Positions 7,726 to 17,337 of a stretch of 17,500 nt of DNA are shown one piece after another. The stretch lies in contig JABUQX010022812.1 of assembly GCA_015478945.1 (NCBI GenBank), positions 15,001-32,500 of the forward strand, written 5' to 3'. Each line of letters begins with the position of its first letter. Within the stretch, counting starts at the first letter, position 1. The notes beneath the pieces are model-generated. The model saw only the letters and a list, made by a program, of their open reading frames with translations. It was not told the DNA's origin and did no database searches. A program made the position numbers and the translations under genes. The stretch is from Trachelipus rathkii. Lineage: Eukaryota > Arthropoda > Malacostraca > Isopoda > Trachelipodidae.

Positions 7726-9092
7726 GGGAGGTGCAACTTTTATTAGTTCAGCCCAATTTTTCACCCTTAAACATGACATAAAATTCGAATTATTCAGCGC
7801 AATTTGCCCTAAAACACAAACTGTAGATTATTTCTGCCCTCTAAAACGTTGTTTTCTGTGTTTTTTCTGTGTTCTTGATCATCCTTTGCCAGCGATTTTA
7901 ATTTTTCAAGAACCCATGTCTTTTGAGCATTTTCAAATAACTCCTAGAAATTTTTTTATCCGAAATGACTCAAACTGAAATATCATAGATGCGGTCCATT
8001 ATCTACAAAAAGTCAGAGAAGTTTACTTTTTCGATTTTTTTGAGTTTTTTGCTCAGGTTGTCCAATTTCAAAACCCACTTTTTGAGTTTAACATGAAAAA
8101 TTGCGATAATTTTTTCCTGTTCGGCGAAAGTGGATAAAATTCTTCAGGGACATGTTAGTCGGAGAGATGCACATTTTTTACTTTAGATATTTCTTTGTAA
8201 ATGTATTAGTTTTGGATTTTGTTCTTGGAACCAATTTTCAAAAAAAAAATGTTTTGAATTTTAAAATATTTCTTTAATTTTATAAAAAATTATCTAAATA
8301 AAAAAAGATGCATTCTTCGTCCGGACTATAGAAGCCCCTTGAAATGTGATTGTTTGACTCGGAAGGTAGAAAAAAAAAGCATCTCCAATATTTCACTGTT
8401 CAAACGTTTGAATTTGCGGGAAGTGAAAAAATTGAAATATATTAAATTTTCTACTCATCTATTCACATCAAATCTTTTAGGGCTCGTATTAAACGGGGAG
8501 ATGCATCTTTTTTACTTAGATAATTTTTTTGTATACTCAAAGGAAATGAAATTTCATAAATAAAATAATATAACCAAAAAAAAATTTTTGTTGGAAAAAT
8601 TTGTTCCAAGAGAATGCATATACAAAGAATATTTCAAGTTAAAATGTGCAATCTCTACTCGATTATTATGCCCTGAAAATTTCATCCACTCGCCCGAAAG
8701 AAGAAAAATTATCGCAATTTTTCCATCTTTTAAAAATAAAAAAAAGTGGTTTTAAAAATTGGACAACGCTGAGTACAAAACTCAAAAAATCGAAAAAAAA
8801 GTTACTTCGTAGACTTTTTGGTAATGGTCCCATATATGCATACCTCAAGTTTGAAGTCATTCTCGAAAAAAAATTCTGGAAGATATTACGAAAAATGTCA
8901 AAAACATGATTTTTGAAAAAACTGAATATTCTGAAGGAAGGACTACAGACACAGAAAAACGCCAAAAAACAAGTTTAGCAGGGCAAAAAATCTCACCGTT
9001 TGTGTTTATAGGTTCAAAAAATTGGCTTATAATTCCGAATTTTATGTCCATTTTTAGGGGGTGAAATTGGGGCGTAATACGAGCATATTAGA
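7726..9092. mobile_element. Long inverted-repeat (foldback/MITE-like) element of unknown family
   Basis: The left arm (about 7726-8340) matches the reverse complement of the right arm (about 8460-9092) along almost its entire length, with substitutions and small indels. Anchor pairs: GACATAAAATTCG (7774) with its complement at 9031-9045; GATTTTTTTGAGTTTT (8034) with 8778-8792; TTGTCCAATTT (8058) with 8757-8768; AATTGCGATAATTTTT (8099) with 8706-8721; and AAAATTATCTAAATAAAAAA (8286) with 8510-8530. Only about 120 bp is left in the centre. No protein is encoded; the small open frames are palindrome shadows. The arms also carry a smaller inverted module, listed separately. Candidates are a non-autonomous DNA transposon with very long TIRs, a Foldback-type element, or a hairpin-RNA locus. 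The structure is seen directly; the class is undetermined. Confidence 0.8.
8155..8672. repeat. Four copies of a ~50-bp module in alternating orientation within the foldback element
   Basis: The module reads approximately AGTCGGAGAGATGCACATTT followed by TTTACTTTAGATATTTCTTT. Copies lie at about 8155-8205 (plus), 8283-8335 (minus), 8480-8535 (plus) and 8625-8672 (minus). Each half of the large palindrome therefore contains its own smaller inverted pair, giving a hierarchical foldback. Copies are diverged but share the GATGCA-T/A-rich-TTTAGAT core. Confidence 0.65.
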
Positions 9093-9246
9093 CCCTGTCC
9101 TTATTACCATATTCTCTATAAAATTAATTAGTTTTTCAATGTTTCAGAGAAGTAACTATTTCTTCTTATTGCTGGAATGATTAGCCAAAAATAAAGAATA
9201 TGCATATGATTGGGTTCCTACAGCACTCCTGTGGTTGGATCCTAAA
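9093..9246. other. Unassigned spacer
   Basis: About 150 bp of AT-rich unique sequence between the foldback element and the next repeat element. Nothing recognised. Confidence 0.5.
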
Positions 9247-9599
9247 TAGTGATGCACAATTTTATTCTAAGTTTTCGTTTGTTTTTTTTATTAGTTTTGA
9301 TGAATCTTTTTGACATCCTGTAGAAACAAGAAATAGACTTGGATTCGAATCCGGGATTCGAATCGGGCTCCGAATCCGGACATCATCTGTGTATAAAATG
9401 CTCGAGATCCGAATCCGAATCCGTATCCAGCACCCTTGGATTCGAAATCCGATTCCGAATCCGTGTGTGTGAAAAATCTCGAACCGAATACGAATCCGAA
9501 TCCAGCACCTTCGGATTCGAATCCGAATCCGAAACCCGGATTCGAGAGCTCGAATCCGGTTCGAACCGAAATCCGGAATTCGGATTTCGCCCATCACTG
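9247..9599. mobile_element. hAT-like miniature element with GAATCC/GGATTC subterminal repeats
   Basis: The ends read TAGTGATGCAC (9247-9257) and GCCCATCACTG (9589-9599), imperfect terminal inverted repeats of the short AGNG-type ends used by hAT transposons. From about 9340 to 9585 the interior is a dense irregular array of the hexamer GAATCC and its complement (GGATTCGAATCC palindromes), as in hAT subterminal binding-site clusters. The 8-bp flanks ATCCTAAA and ATATTATA agree at only five positions, so no clean target duplication is seen. Long open frames on both strands (S-E-S-E or R-I-R-I repeats) come from the hexamer and are not genes. Confidence 0.55.
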
Positions 9600-9790
9600 A
9601 TATTATATTAATATATATTATATATATATTATATATAATAATATATACTATTAATATATATAATTTTTTATATTTATATATATATAATGGTGTATATATT
9701 ATTGGTAATATAGTATATATAGATAGATATAGCGTATTGTGTGGTGGGGGGGGATTATATATTATATATTATTCATATATATATTATGTC
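9600..9790. repeat. (TA)n-rich array with an interrupting G-run
   Basis: Mostly TA dinucleotide. At 9737-9755 it is broken by GTGTGGTGGGGGGGG. The array directly abuts the end of the hAT-like element. Confidence 0.9.
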
Positions 9791-10140
9791 CACTCCCCGC
9801 CCGCGCGGTTAAGTGTAAATCCCCCCCGGAAAAAAAAGTCTGAATTAAACACTGTAGGAGGTAATGAGAGGTTTTGTAGGGTGGTGGATGTTGGGGCCCA
9901 CCTGGGCAAGGATGAAAACCCGGCAAAAAAAAACGCCCACTGACGAGATGCCAGTGAGGTCCTCGCCGGGTCCCGATGAAGCTCTTAGGGTGGATTTTTC
10001 TGACGCGATGAGTTCTCACTAAACAGGTATAAAAGTAAGGCTGGGCTTTTTCGACATTGTGCATGTTCTCTACTGTTTTTCTGTTTTCCGATTGGCCATG
10101 GTACGTAACTTACCCCCAGTCTTGGGGAAAGAAGCGGATG
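9791..10140. other. GC-richer island, unidentified repeat fragment
   Basis: About 350 bp with clearly higher GC content than its surroundings, including CCCGCCCGCGCGG (9797-9809), GTTGGGGCCCACCTGGGC (9890-9907) and a GAGGTCCTCGCCGGGTCCCG block (9956-9975). Open frames on both strands are short and lack recognisable motifs. The composition and position between (TA)n arrays suggest a truncated transposable element, perhaps a LINE 5' region, but this is a guess. No gene is called. Confidence 0.35.
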
Positions 10141-10149
10141 AGTATATAT

Positions 10150-10199
<50 letters not shown>

Positions 10200-10255
10200 A
10201 TATATATATATTATATATTATATATATTAGATATATAAACTAGTATATATAAATA

Positions 10256-10299
<44 letters not shown>

Positions 10300-10318
10300 A
10301 TATATAATAGATATAGTA
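10141..10318. repeat. (TA)n array
   Basis: Alternating TA with phase slips, separating the GC-richer island from the 46-bp repeat element. Confidence 0.95.
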
Positions 10319-10466
10319 ATAATAAGGAAGCCGATTGTGTAGGTTGTTAATTTGTGTATAATAGTATGAAAAATAACGATGGTAGTAATAAAAAGATTAA
10401 GATTAAAAAAATTAAATTGTTAAAGATAAATCTTATCGGAAATTATGTTTTTAACTTCCAACAAAG

Positions 10467-10727
10467 GGTTGCGGACTGAAAAAAGAATTTATTAGCGATA
10501 GAATTAGTTTGATTAGAGCATAGCTGACTGGCGAAGCAGAAAAAGTTGCGAATTGAGGAATTTCGATAGCGGACTGGCGAAACAGAAAAAAATGCGAAAT
10601 TGCGGAATCGTGATAGCGGACTGGGAAAGCGAGAAAAGTTGCGGAATGCGACTGCGGGAATGTCAACAAAGCTAGCGGACTTGCGAATTGCCGACTTAAA
10701 AAAAAAGGTGCGGTGTACACATCTCTG
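10467..10727. mobile_element. Element with ~46-bp degenerate tandem units and one hAT-like end
   Basis: Units beginning TAGCGGACTGGCGAAGCAG and continuing AAAAAGTTGCGAAATTGCGG recur at about 10521, 10567, 10614 and 10673, with a degraded one near 10469. Spacing is 46, 47 and 59 bp. The right end, GTACACATCTCTG (10715-10727), reads CAGAGATGTGTAC in reverse complement, fitting the CAGNG-type terminus of hAT elements. A matching left end was not found. The CAGAG start resembles the neighbouring element at 10905. The 89-codon minus-strand open frame over it reflects the repeat unit and is not a gene. Confidence 0.5.
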
Positions 10728-10758
<31 letters not shown>

Positions 10759-10903
10759 TATAATATTATTATAATATATATTATATATATATTATATATA
10801 TTTATATATATTATATATTATATATAATATATATAATATAATATTATATATATATTATATATAGATATATTACTAATATATTATAATATACTATATAAGT
10901 ACT
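10728..10903. repeat. (TA)n-rich array
   Basis: A/T-only sequence that starts immediately at the end of the previous element and stops just before the CAGAGG end of the next. Confidence 0.93.
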
Positions 10904-10904
10904 A

Positions 10905-11079
10905 CAGAGGTGGGCAGCTAACGCGTTTACATGTACGGCGTCACGTAACGGCGTTACAATGTAACGAGTACGGTAACGTTCAAACGATTTTAAATGTAAC
11001 GACTGTAACGGTTAACGCTTACCTTTTTTAAAATTGTAACGGTGTTTTTTCCGTTACTCGTTACTCGTTACATCCCTAC
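10905..11079. mobile_element. Short hAT-like MITE with GTAACG/CGTTAC repeats
   Basis: Begins CAGAGGTGGGCAGCTAACGC (10905-10924) and ends CTCGTTACATCCCTAC (11064-11079). The ends are imperfect inverted repeats, and the interior holds many GTAACG or CGTTAC hexamers in both orientations. Terminal CAGAG(G/A)TGGG with GTAACG subterminal repeats is a pattern seen in animal hAT-derived miniature elements. At about 175 bp it encodes nothing. A target duplication cannot be verified because the left flank is A/T-only. Confidence 0.6.
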
Positions 11080-11154
11080 ACACGGACTCCACTGTGTGAC
11101 ATTTTTTTTTATTTTTATGGGAAACTATGAATGTAAGATTTCCAGATTTTTAAA

Positions 11155-11258
11155 TATTATAATATTATATATATATATTATATATATATATAATTATATA
11201 TATAATAAATTATATATATATCTATATAATATATATAATATATATAATTTTATTTATG
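11155..11258. repeat. (TA)n-rich array
   Basis: A/T-only sequence with dinucleotide runs, between the hAT-like MITE with its flank and the LINE remnant. Confidence 0.92.
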
Positions 11259-11339
11259 ACCAGCCTCGGAAGTAGACAGACCTCTAGGTAACAGACCCGG
11301 AAACGATTTTGGACAAGAACTTGTAAGTTTTTAAGATTA

Positions 11340-14225
11340 GAGCGCTCGCTTAATTATGGCGGACGCATATGGTGGAAAGATGAGAAGAATCACTGGAGAT
11401 TGATGAGAGAGAGGAGGATCACGTGATGGGAATGGCAGAAATGCGAATGAGAGGAGAAGAGAGAGGAAGAGATATGGGAGGAGGATATGTATTGATATAT
11501 AAAGGGGTAGAGGAGGGAATCAGAAAGCATGAAGTAGGCTTCATAATAGGGTCGAAGATATCCCCGTTCATACAGACTATAGAAGTCTTACACAAAAGAC
11601 TTATAAGATGCACTTTTAAAATCAAGGCAAAGAGGTACCACTTCTATCAGGTATATTCGCCTGAACAGGGACACTCGGAAGAGGAAAAAAGACAGTATGG
11701 AAATGTTGGAGGAGAAAGTAGAAGACGGAAGAGGAGAAGAGGATGTACTGGTTTCTCATTGGAGATTATCAAGCACGAGTGGAAGAAGAGACGGGGTGGA
11801 GACAATGGTAGGACAGTATGGAGAGGAGGTAAGGAATGTTGAAGGAGAGATGCTGATAGATTTCTGTCTGAGGAATGGATTGAAGGTCATTAGTGGTTTT
11901 TTTTTTCAACGAAGGGACTAACATAAATTCGCAAGGTATAGATGGAATAATATCACAGGAGAATTCGATCAGATAATCTAATTATAGGACTATATAATAT
12001 CATCTCGATAGTGGTAATAAAGAATACTTAAAGCAATACCTTGAGTAGACAATGTATTTCTGATCATAGATTGTTGATGACGGACCTGGTGGTGAAGGCA
12101 GTTAAGTTGTAGAATTAAGAAAGAGGGAAATATGATTAAAGTGGAATCAATGAATGAATGGACAGAAAGAATATATTAGAAAAATAATGGAAGACTTGCG
12201 AACAATTAGAAGGCGTTAGGAAACATAAAGGAGATACAAGAAACGATAAGAAGGGTAGCAGAGGAGACTCTAGACAAAAGATGGGTAGGAGGAACGAAGA
12301 AAAGACACACAAAGTGGTGGACTGAAGTGAAGGAGGCAATAAAGAGAGGAAAACTGTATTGATAAAAAGGTGGCTGAAAAATAGAACCGTACAAACAAGG
12401 GCTTAGTATGTGGAGGCAGAAATGATACAGAGAGAGTGAAAAGAAGAGTAAAAGAAGAGGCTACAAAGAGAGGGGCGGAAGAAATGATAAGATGTGAGGG
12501 CAGTAAGGAAGAAGATTTTTAGACTGGCAAAAAACATATAAGAGGATAAAAGAGGAAAGTGTGCAACATTAAGTATAAGCAGGGAGAGGTTTTTGGTGAA
12601 ATCAATAGACACCAAACAGGAGATGGACGGAACTTCAGTGAACTGCTAAATGTTAATGAACAGGAGGAGGAGGAGGGAGAAGAGATTGGGCGAGAGGAAG
12701 GATGAGGAGGGAGGAAGATAACTATGGAAGAATAGAGGTGTCTGCTGAAAGCTATGAAGAACGTAAGACACGGGGTGAAATGGGATACCACTAGAATTGA
12801 TAAAAGGGAGGAACGATAAATGAAATTTTTAAAAACTAGTTAATGGGATGTTGAACGAGGTGAAAGTACCAAGAAGGAGGGGGAAAGTCATTTATAGTGC
12901 CAATATATAGGGAAAAGGAAATACAAAAGACTGCAAAAACTACAGGAGAAATTTCCTTGTTGAACCATCTGGCAAAAACATTTGAGAGAATTTTAGAGAA
13001 AAGGTTGAGAATAGTTAGTAAGAGCCAGAATTGGGGACAGAGCAGCACGGATATAGAAGAACAGAAACAAGCGACGAGATCTTTGTTCGCTCTGAGAGTT
13101 TACGTTGGAAAAGGCTATAGGACTTAACAAACGAGCATATAGAGTTCTTCATAGATCTGAAGAAAGCTTTCAGATTCAGGAGTGCCTAGAGAGAAGAACT
13201 TGGGAGTGCTGGAGAGAGATATTGCATGGGTAGGAAACAGTTGGAGAGGAGCTCTGGAGGTGTACAAGAACAGCAATGTACATGTAACGACAGAATATGA
13301 CGAATAAGAAATGGTTCGAGAGTTGAGAACAAGGGGTTAAAAACAAGAAGCGTCGTTGTCGCCAATTTGTTGTATCGTATCTGGATGTCAGTGATAAAGG
13401 AAAGTGAGAGAAGAAATCGGAGATGTTGGGACGGGTGATAATTTGGCATATGCGGATGACTTGGCGTGCTGGAGCGAAAGGAGACAGGTGAGAAAGGTAG
13501 TAATATTTTTTGCCAACAGGCTGAGAGAGGGCGGCTTGACTATAAACGCAGAAAAGATGGAGATCATGGTGGTCAGTAGAGAAGAGGAAGAGAGTTGCGA
13601 ATAGAGGTGGAGGGGACTGAGAATAAAGACTGTCTAGAAATGTAAATATTTGGGGGGGGAGTATTTGGAAGAGAGGGAGAAAATGTAAAGAAGATCTAAG
13701 CGTAGGATACCCTCAGTATGGGGGGAGCAGTTGAAGGCAGTGTATCCATTGCTGAAAGCTAGACAAATGACGGTGGTAGGTGAACGAGGGTGATCTTTGA
13801 GGCTGATATTTAACACGATTTTTACTATATGGAGCAGAGACATAGAGTACGAACCTACAAGAAAGGATAAGTAGAACAGTCGGCAAGATGCTACGTTTGA
13901 GAGGCGATAAATGGAAAAAGACTGGAAGAGACAGACAGAACGAAATAATAAGGAGGAGTTGGAGTGCATGGGCTATATTGATAAGAATGAAAGAATCAGC
14001 TAGATTGAGGAGTGGGGACACCTGAGAGGATGCAGAGTGAGGTAGCCAAAAAGAGGATGGATGGAGACAAGGAACGAGACCAAGGGAAGACAGAGAGATG
14101 GGGAAGCTCGGCGGGAGACTCATTGAGAAGACATGGATTTCGTCGATGCCGGAGTTGAGGGAAGATGGGGGTTTGGAAGATAGGGGAAGATTCAGAAGAG
14201 TGCTGACCCCCCTGACAGGGTCTTG
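11340..14225 (+). pseudogene. Degraded non-LTR retrotransposon with apurinic endonuclease and reverse transcriptase
   Basis: A plus-strand, purine-rich remnant readable across several frames. The AP-endonuclease region starts as 'GGKMRRI' (about 11370), then 'MGMAEMRMRGEE' (Glu in the position of the QETK motif), 'GGGYVLIYKGVEEGIRKH' and 'YHFYQVYSPEQGHSEEEK'. Next come a frameshifted 'IGDYQARV' (about 11755-11780, for GDxN), 'NVEGEMLIDFCLRNGLKV' (11838-11891) and 'SDHRLLMTDL' (12059-12088), which closes the endonuclease fold. The RT follows: 'ISLLNHLAKTFERILEKRLR' (12949-13008), 'FALRVYVGKA', and motif C 'AYADDLACW' (13446-13472) with both Asp intact. After it come 'LREGGLTINAEKMEIM' and a frame-broken tail up to 'RFRRVLTPLTG' (about 14190-14222). 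The endonuclease resembles the craniofacial-development-protein-2-like type common in RTE-related LINEs; clade placement is tentative. Many stops and shifts make it non-functional. Confidence 0.85.
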
Positions 14226-14257
14226 ACCCTTCCTGGGAGCGTTTGAAAATTGTTTTA

Positions 14258-14822
14258 ATTATATATAATATATAATATATATATTATATACTAATATATA
14301 TATATATATTATATATATTAATATATATATATATATATATATAAATTATATATATATATTTATATATATTATATTATATATTATATATTATATATTTCTT
14401 TATTTATAATTTATTTATTATATTTATTAATATTTAATTAATTTTTTATTATATTAATTATATAATATATACATATATATATATAATATATATATAGATA
14501 TATATTATATAGATATATATATATATAGTATATAATATATATATATTAAATATTTTATTATATTTTTTTTTTTTAATTAATTTTTTTTTAAAATATAATA
14601 TTTATAAAATTATATATATATATATATATATTATATATAATATATCTTATATAATATATAATTATTTATTATTATATATATATATAATATAGATATATAT
14701 TATATATATATATATTATATATATATATATATATATAATATATATATATTTAATATTATTATATATATATATATATATATATCATATATATATATATATT
14801 ATATATATAATATATATATATG
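14258..14822. repeat. Long (TA)n-rich array
   Basis: About 565 bp of almost pure A and T with TA dinucleotide runs and short poly-T. It follows the 3' end of the LINE remnant after about 30 bp. Nothing else is recognised. Confidence 0.95.
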
Positions 14823-15358
14823 TAGTAATTTCTTTCTCGAATTACCACTTCTAGCCAGAAGGTCAAATTAAGCAAGTCTTCTGAACAATATTTTATTCTG
14901 CCCCAAAGGGGACTTCTATTACAACATGAGACACAGTCTCAGACAATATACGAGACACCTACAAAGCATCAAATCTCCGGTTAGAAAAAATACATAATAA
15001 AACATAATTGATAAAATTAATAAAGGTATTAATAATTGGTAATTACTCATATAATTTTCATAAAGACATGTGTGCTTCGATGGTTAGCAGTTTTTTAACA
15101 CTTAAATAATCCTTCGAGTAACCATTTAATTAATAATTTTATTTTGTACAATACAAGATACAATGATGGTTTAAACATACCTCTTGAGTCATTAATGGTT
15201 ATTATACATACAAATTCTTTGTCTTCGCCTCAGCTGCGAAATCTCTCTCTCCGTCAGAATTTAGATATATTATTTATATTCTGTAAAATACTTAGATGCA
15301 AACACACCGGCATAATATAATTATATATCATATAAACTATTATCAATAGGTATTGATA
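14823..15358. other. Unique AT-rich sequence, nothing recognised
   Basis: About 535 bp of non-repetitive sequence without a credible open frame, RNA gene or element end. It contains a small hairpin, GCCCCAAAGGGGAC (14898-14911). Could be host intergenic DNA or an old, unrecognisable element. Confidence 0.5.
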
Positions 15359-15359
15359 A

Positions 15360-15460
15360 ATTATATATATATATATATAGTATATATATATATATATAAT
15401 CATTATATATATTATTATTACTATATATATATTATCATATACTAGCTACTATATATATAT
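15360..15460. repeat. (TA)n-rich array
   Basis: TA dinucleotide runs broken by short ATTATTACT-type segments, ending directly at CAGGCGCGGCTCGTCC. Confidence 0.9.
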
Positions 15461-15476
15461 CAGGCGCGGCTCGTCC
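15461..15476 (+). repeat. Candidate DNA-transposon terminus
   Basis: CAGGCGCGGCTCGTCC stands out as GC-rich at the edge of a (TA)n array. Its CAG start and GGCTCGTCC core look like a DNA-transposon TIR. No matching inverted end is visible downstream, so this is only a candidate solo or truncated end. Confidence 0.3.
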
Positions 15477-15509
15477 TAAAATATATTGGTAGTTGCATTT
15501 TACTTTTAT

Positions 15510-15558
15510 CACACACACACACACACACAACACACACACACACACACACACACACACA
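15510..15558. repeat. (CA)n microsatellite
   Basis: About 24 CA units with one AA interruption near 15529. It is framed by an inverted heptamer, ATTTTAC (15497-15503) and GTAAAAT (15562-15568). Confidence 0.97.
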
Positions 15559-15574
15559 GCAGTAAAATATCATA

Positions 15575-15609
15575 TATTATAATATATATATATAGTTTAT
15601 ATATATTAT

Positions 15610-15643
<34 letters not shown>

Positions 15644-15655
15644 GGTTATATAATA
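15575..15655. repeat. (TA)n array
   Basis: Dinucleotide array between the (CA)n and (GT)n tracts. Confidence 0.92.
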
Positions 15656-15682
15656 CGTTTACCTCATTATATTATGTACGTG

Positions 15683-15722
15683 GTGTGTGTGTGCTTCCCT
15701 GTGTGTGTGTCTGCTGTGTGGT
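15683..15722. repeat. Imperfect (GT)n microsatellite
   Basis: GT runs broken by GCTTCCCT and CTGCT. It is complementary in composition to the (CA)n tract about 125 bp upstream, with (TA)n between them. Confidence 0.9.
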
Positions 15723-16680
15723 GAGGCGTTGTTTTCAAAAAGAGACATGATGACCGTTAAGCATTAATCTAGAAAAATTAAAAAATTTTACAATATTTTT
15801 AAAAAGTTATGTAACTTATTTACAAGTTTATTAAAGAAAGTCCAAATTTATCAATCCCCTTATTATTAAAATCTTGTATGCAAATATCGAAAAGCATTGC
15901 GTAAACCCCATGGGTGTTTCTAAGAAAGGTTTAATCTTTTTAAAGTAGAACAATAGCACTCAACTAAAAGTGGCTTCCAAGTGATTTTCAGTAATGACAT
16001 CGAATTAAGCTATGGCTCCAGACATAGAACGAGAATTCTTCTAGGTATATATTAAAGATAGTCGTGTTTTACAGTTTGTTTTGTCAATGAAAGTGATACA
16101 ACTTTACAGTTTCCATTTTACATTTTCTCGAGTTAAAGATGGGATATACTGAGGAAAACAATTCCGCAGAAATAAACGTCGACAACCAATTACAACTTGG
16201 TTGGTTGAGAACGTAATTCCAGGCTTTTATCTGACAAATAATTATGTTCATATCTCTTTAGCCTCTCGATTTAATTCGGAGATATATCCGTTTTTCTTCT
16301 CTTTTCCAAGTTTTTTTGTCTCCTGGGACTCTTCCCTTATTAAAAAGAATTTTCCACTCAAAAATTATCAATGAACATCTTGATACTGAGGGGATCAGTG
16401 ACCCTTTTTTGCAATTGTTAGAGAAAAACACCATTTACTGATTTTTATGAAAAAAGAGAATGCCGAATTTGGAAATTATTACCCTCGAAAACTTTGACAT
16501 GTCCAGATGCAAGGGTAATTGTATTTACGTCTTGAAATTCATCCCATTTAATATTAATATTAAACATTCCTTTATTCGTTCAATATTTCAAAAACTGTAT
16601 TACAGATCTTGAATGAAAGTTCCACCTGGTTGAGATTGAGGGAGGGTAGCAAAGATTTTTGAAGATGTCATCCTTCCCAC
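15723..16680. other. Unique AT-rich sequence, nothing recognised
   Basis: Nearly 1 kb of ordinary sequence without sustained open frames, RNA genes or element termini that I can identify. It could include the degraded 5' part of the element suggested by the downstream open frame. Confidence 0.5.
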
Positions 16681-16738
16681 ATCATTTTTCAAAGCTTTAC
16701 GTAAAGCAAAATACCACTATCTACAAGAAACACACTAA

Positions 16739-17236
16739 AAAACACCTTTAATCTTTCTCTCCCTTACCTACAACAAATGCATAGCTCGTAAAAAATCTAC
16801 CAAACACCATTCAATATCACCCCTCACCTCAATACCCTCCCTCTTTAAGTCACTCTATTCTCAACTGCACACCACACATCATAACTTCCCTTCCTACTTC
16901 AACAATGCATTCACAAGATCCCTTGCCCTTACTGGTAAAGCTCTTATATTGGAGAAAACCATGACTTCCAATCGCAGGACAATATTACAACAACATATGA
17001 TCTTACAGACAACCCCACTCTGCCGCTCACTCATACATATAGCCTCCCAAAAGCCAAAACACATAGATGATCACTCACAGACACCTATAATAATTAGAAA
17101 TCTACACCTTAGAAAATCTTACCGGAATCTATTCTGTATTATAAACAAAACACAAAAACTTAACATACAGAAAAACGAGCTCCTAATTGATCCCATCTTA
17201 AAACAACATCTTAACTCCCACACCATTTTTTAAGAC
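16739..17236 (+). CDS. Unrecognised open frame, possibly the 3' part of a retroelement ORF
   Basis: No stop from 16739 to the TAA at 17234-17236 (165 codons), which is long for this base composition. The same frame is also open from 16682 to the stop at 16736, where it reads 'FFKALRKAKYHYLQETH'. The first ATG is at 16949 (94 codons); an ATG-initiated gene of that size is less likely than a truncated longer one. The product is basic, rich in Lys, His, Asn, Thr and Leu ('TSNRRTILQQHM', 'NLHLRKSYRNLFCI'), with no signal peptide, membrane segment or catalytic motif that I can name. A hammerhead-like motif follows about 100 bp downstream, reminiscent of the ORF-to-pLTR spacing in PLEs, but no RT or GIY-YIG motif is visible. 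Function unknown; it could be spurious or the end of a mobile-element protein. Confidence 0.3.
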
Positions 17237-17337
17237 AATTAATTACAAATTTTTCTTTAGTTAAAATTTTTAAGTTGAAAATTGAAAACGTTTAAGTTAA
17301 GTTTTAGATTATCGTATTTATTCTTTATGTAACACAT

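Noticed and set aside
7637..7978. 113-codon plus-strand frame
   Set aside because: Covers the left arm of the inverted repeat; a similar open stretch appears in mirror image in the right arm, and no domain is visible.
8339..8965. Small frames on both strands inside the long inverted repeat
   Set aside because: They overlap palindromic arms, start and stop arbitrarily, and show no domain.
9239..9607. 8-bp target duplication around the GAATCC element
   Set aside because: The flanks ATCCTAAA and ATATTATA agree at only five of eight positions in an AT-rich context.
9262..9611. Open frames of 111 (minus) and 90 (plus) codons with RIRIR / ESESE repeats
   Set aside because: Produced by the GAATCC hexamer array, which is open in several frames.
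9935..9990. CTGACGAG near GATGAAGC considered as another hammerhead
   Set aside because: The second core strand is not GAAA and no clean stem II could be drawn.
10451..10720. Minus-strand 89-codon frame
   Set aside because: Reflects the 46-bp repeat unit; no similarity to a known protein recognised.
12136..14123. Many minus-strand frames rich in Ser, Phe, Leu and Pro
   Set aside because: Complement of a purine-rich LINE coding strand; the plus strand carries the recognisable endonuclease and RT motifs.
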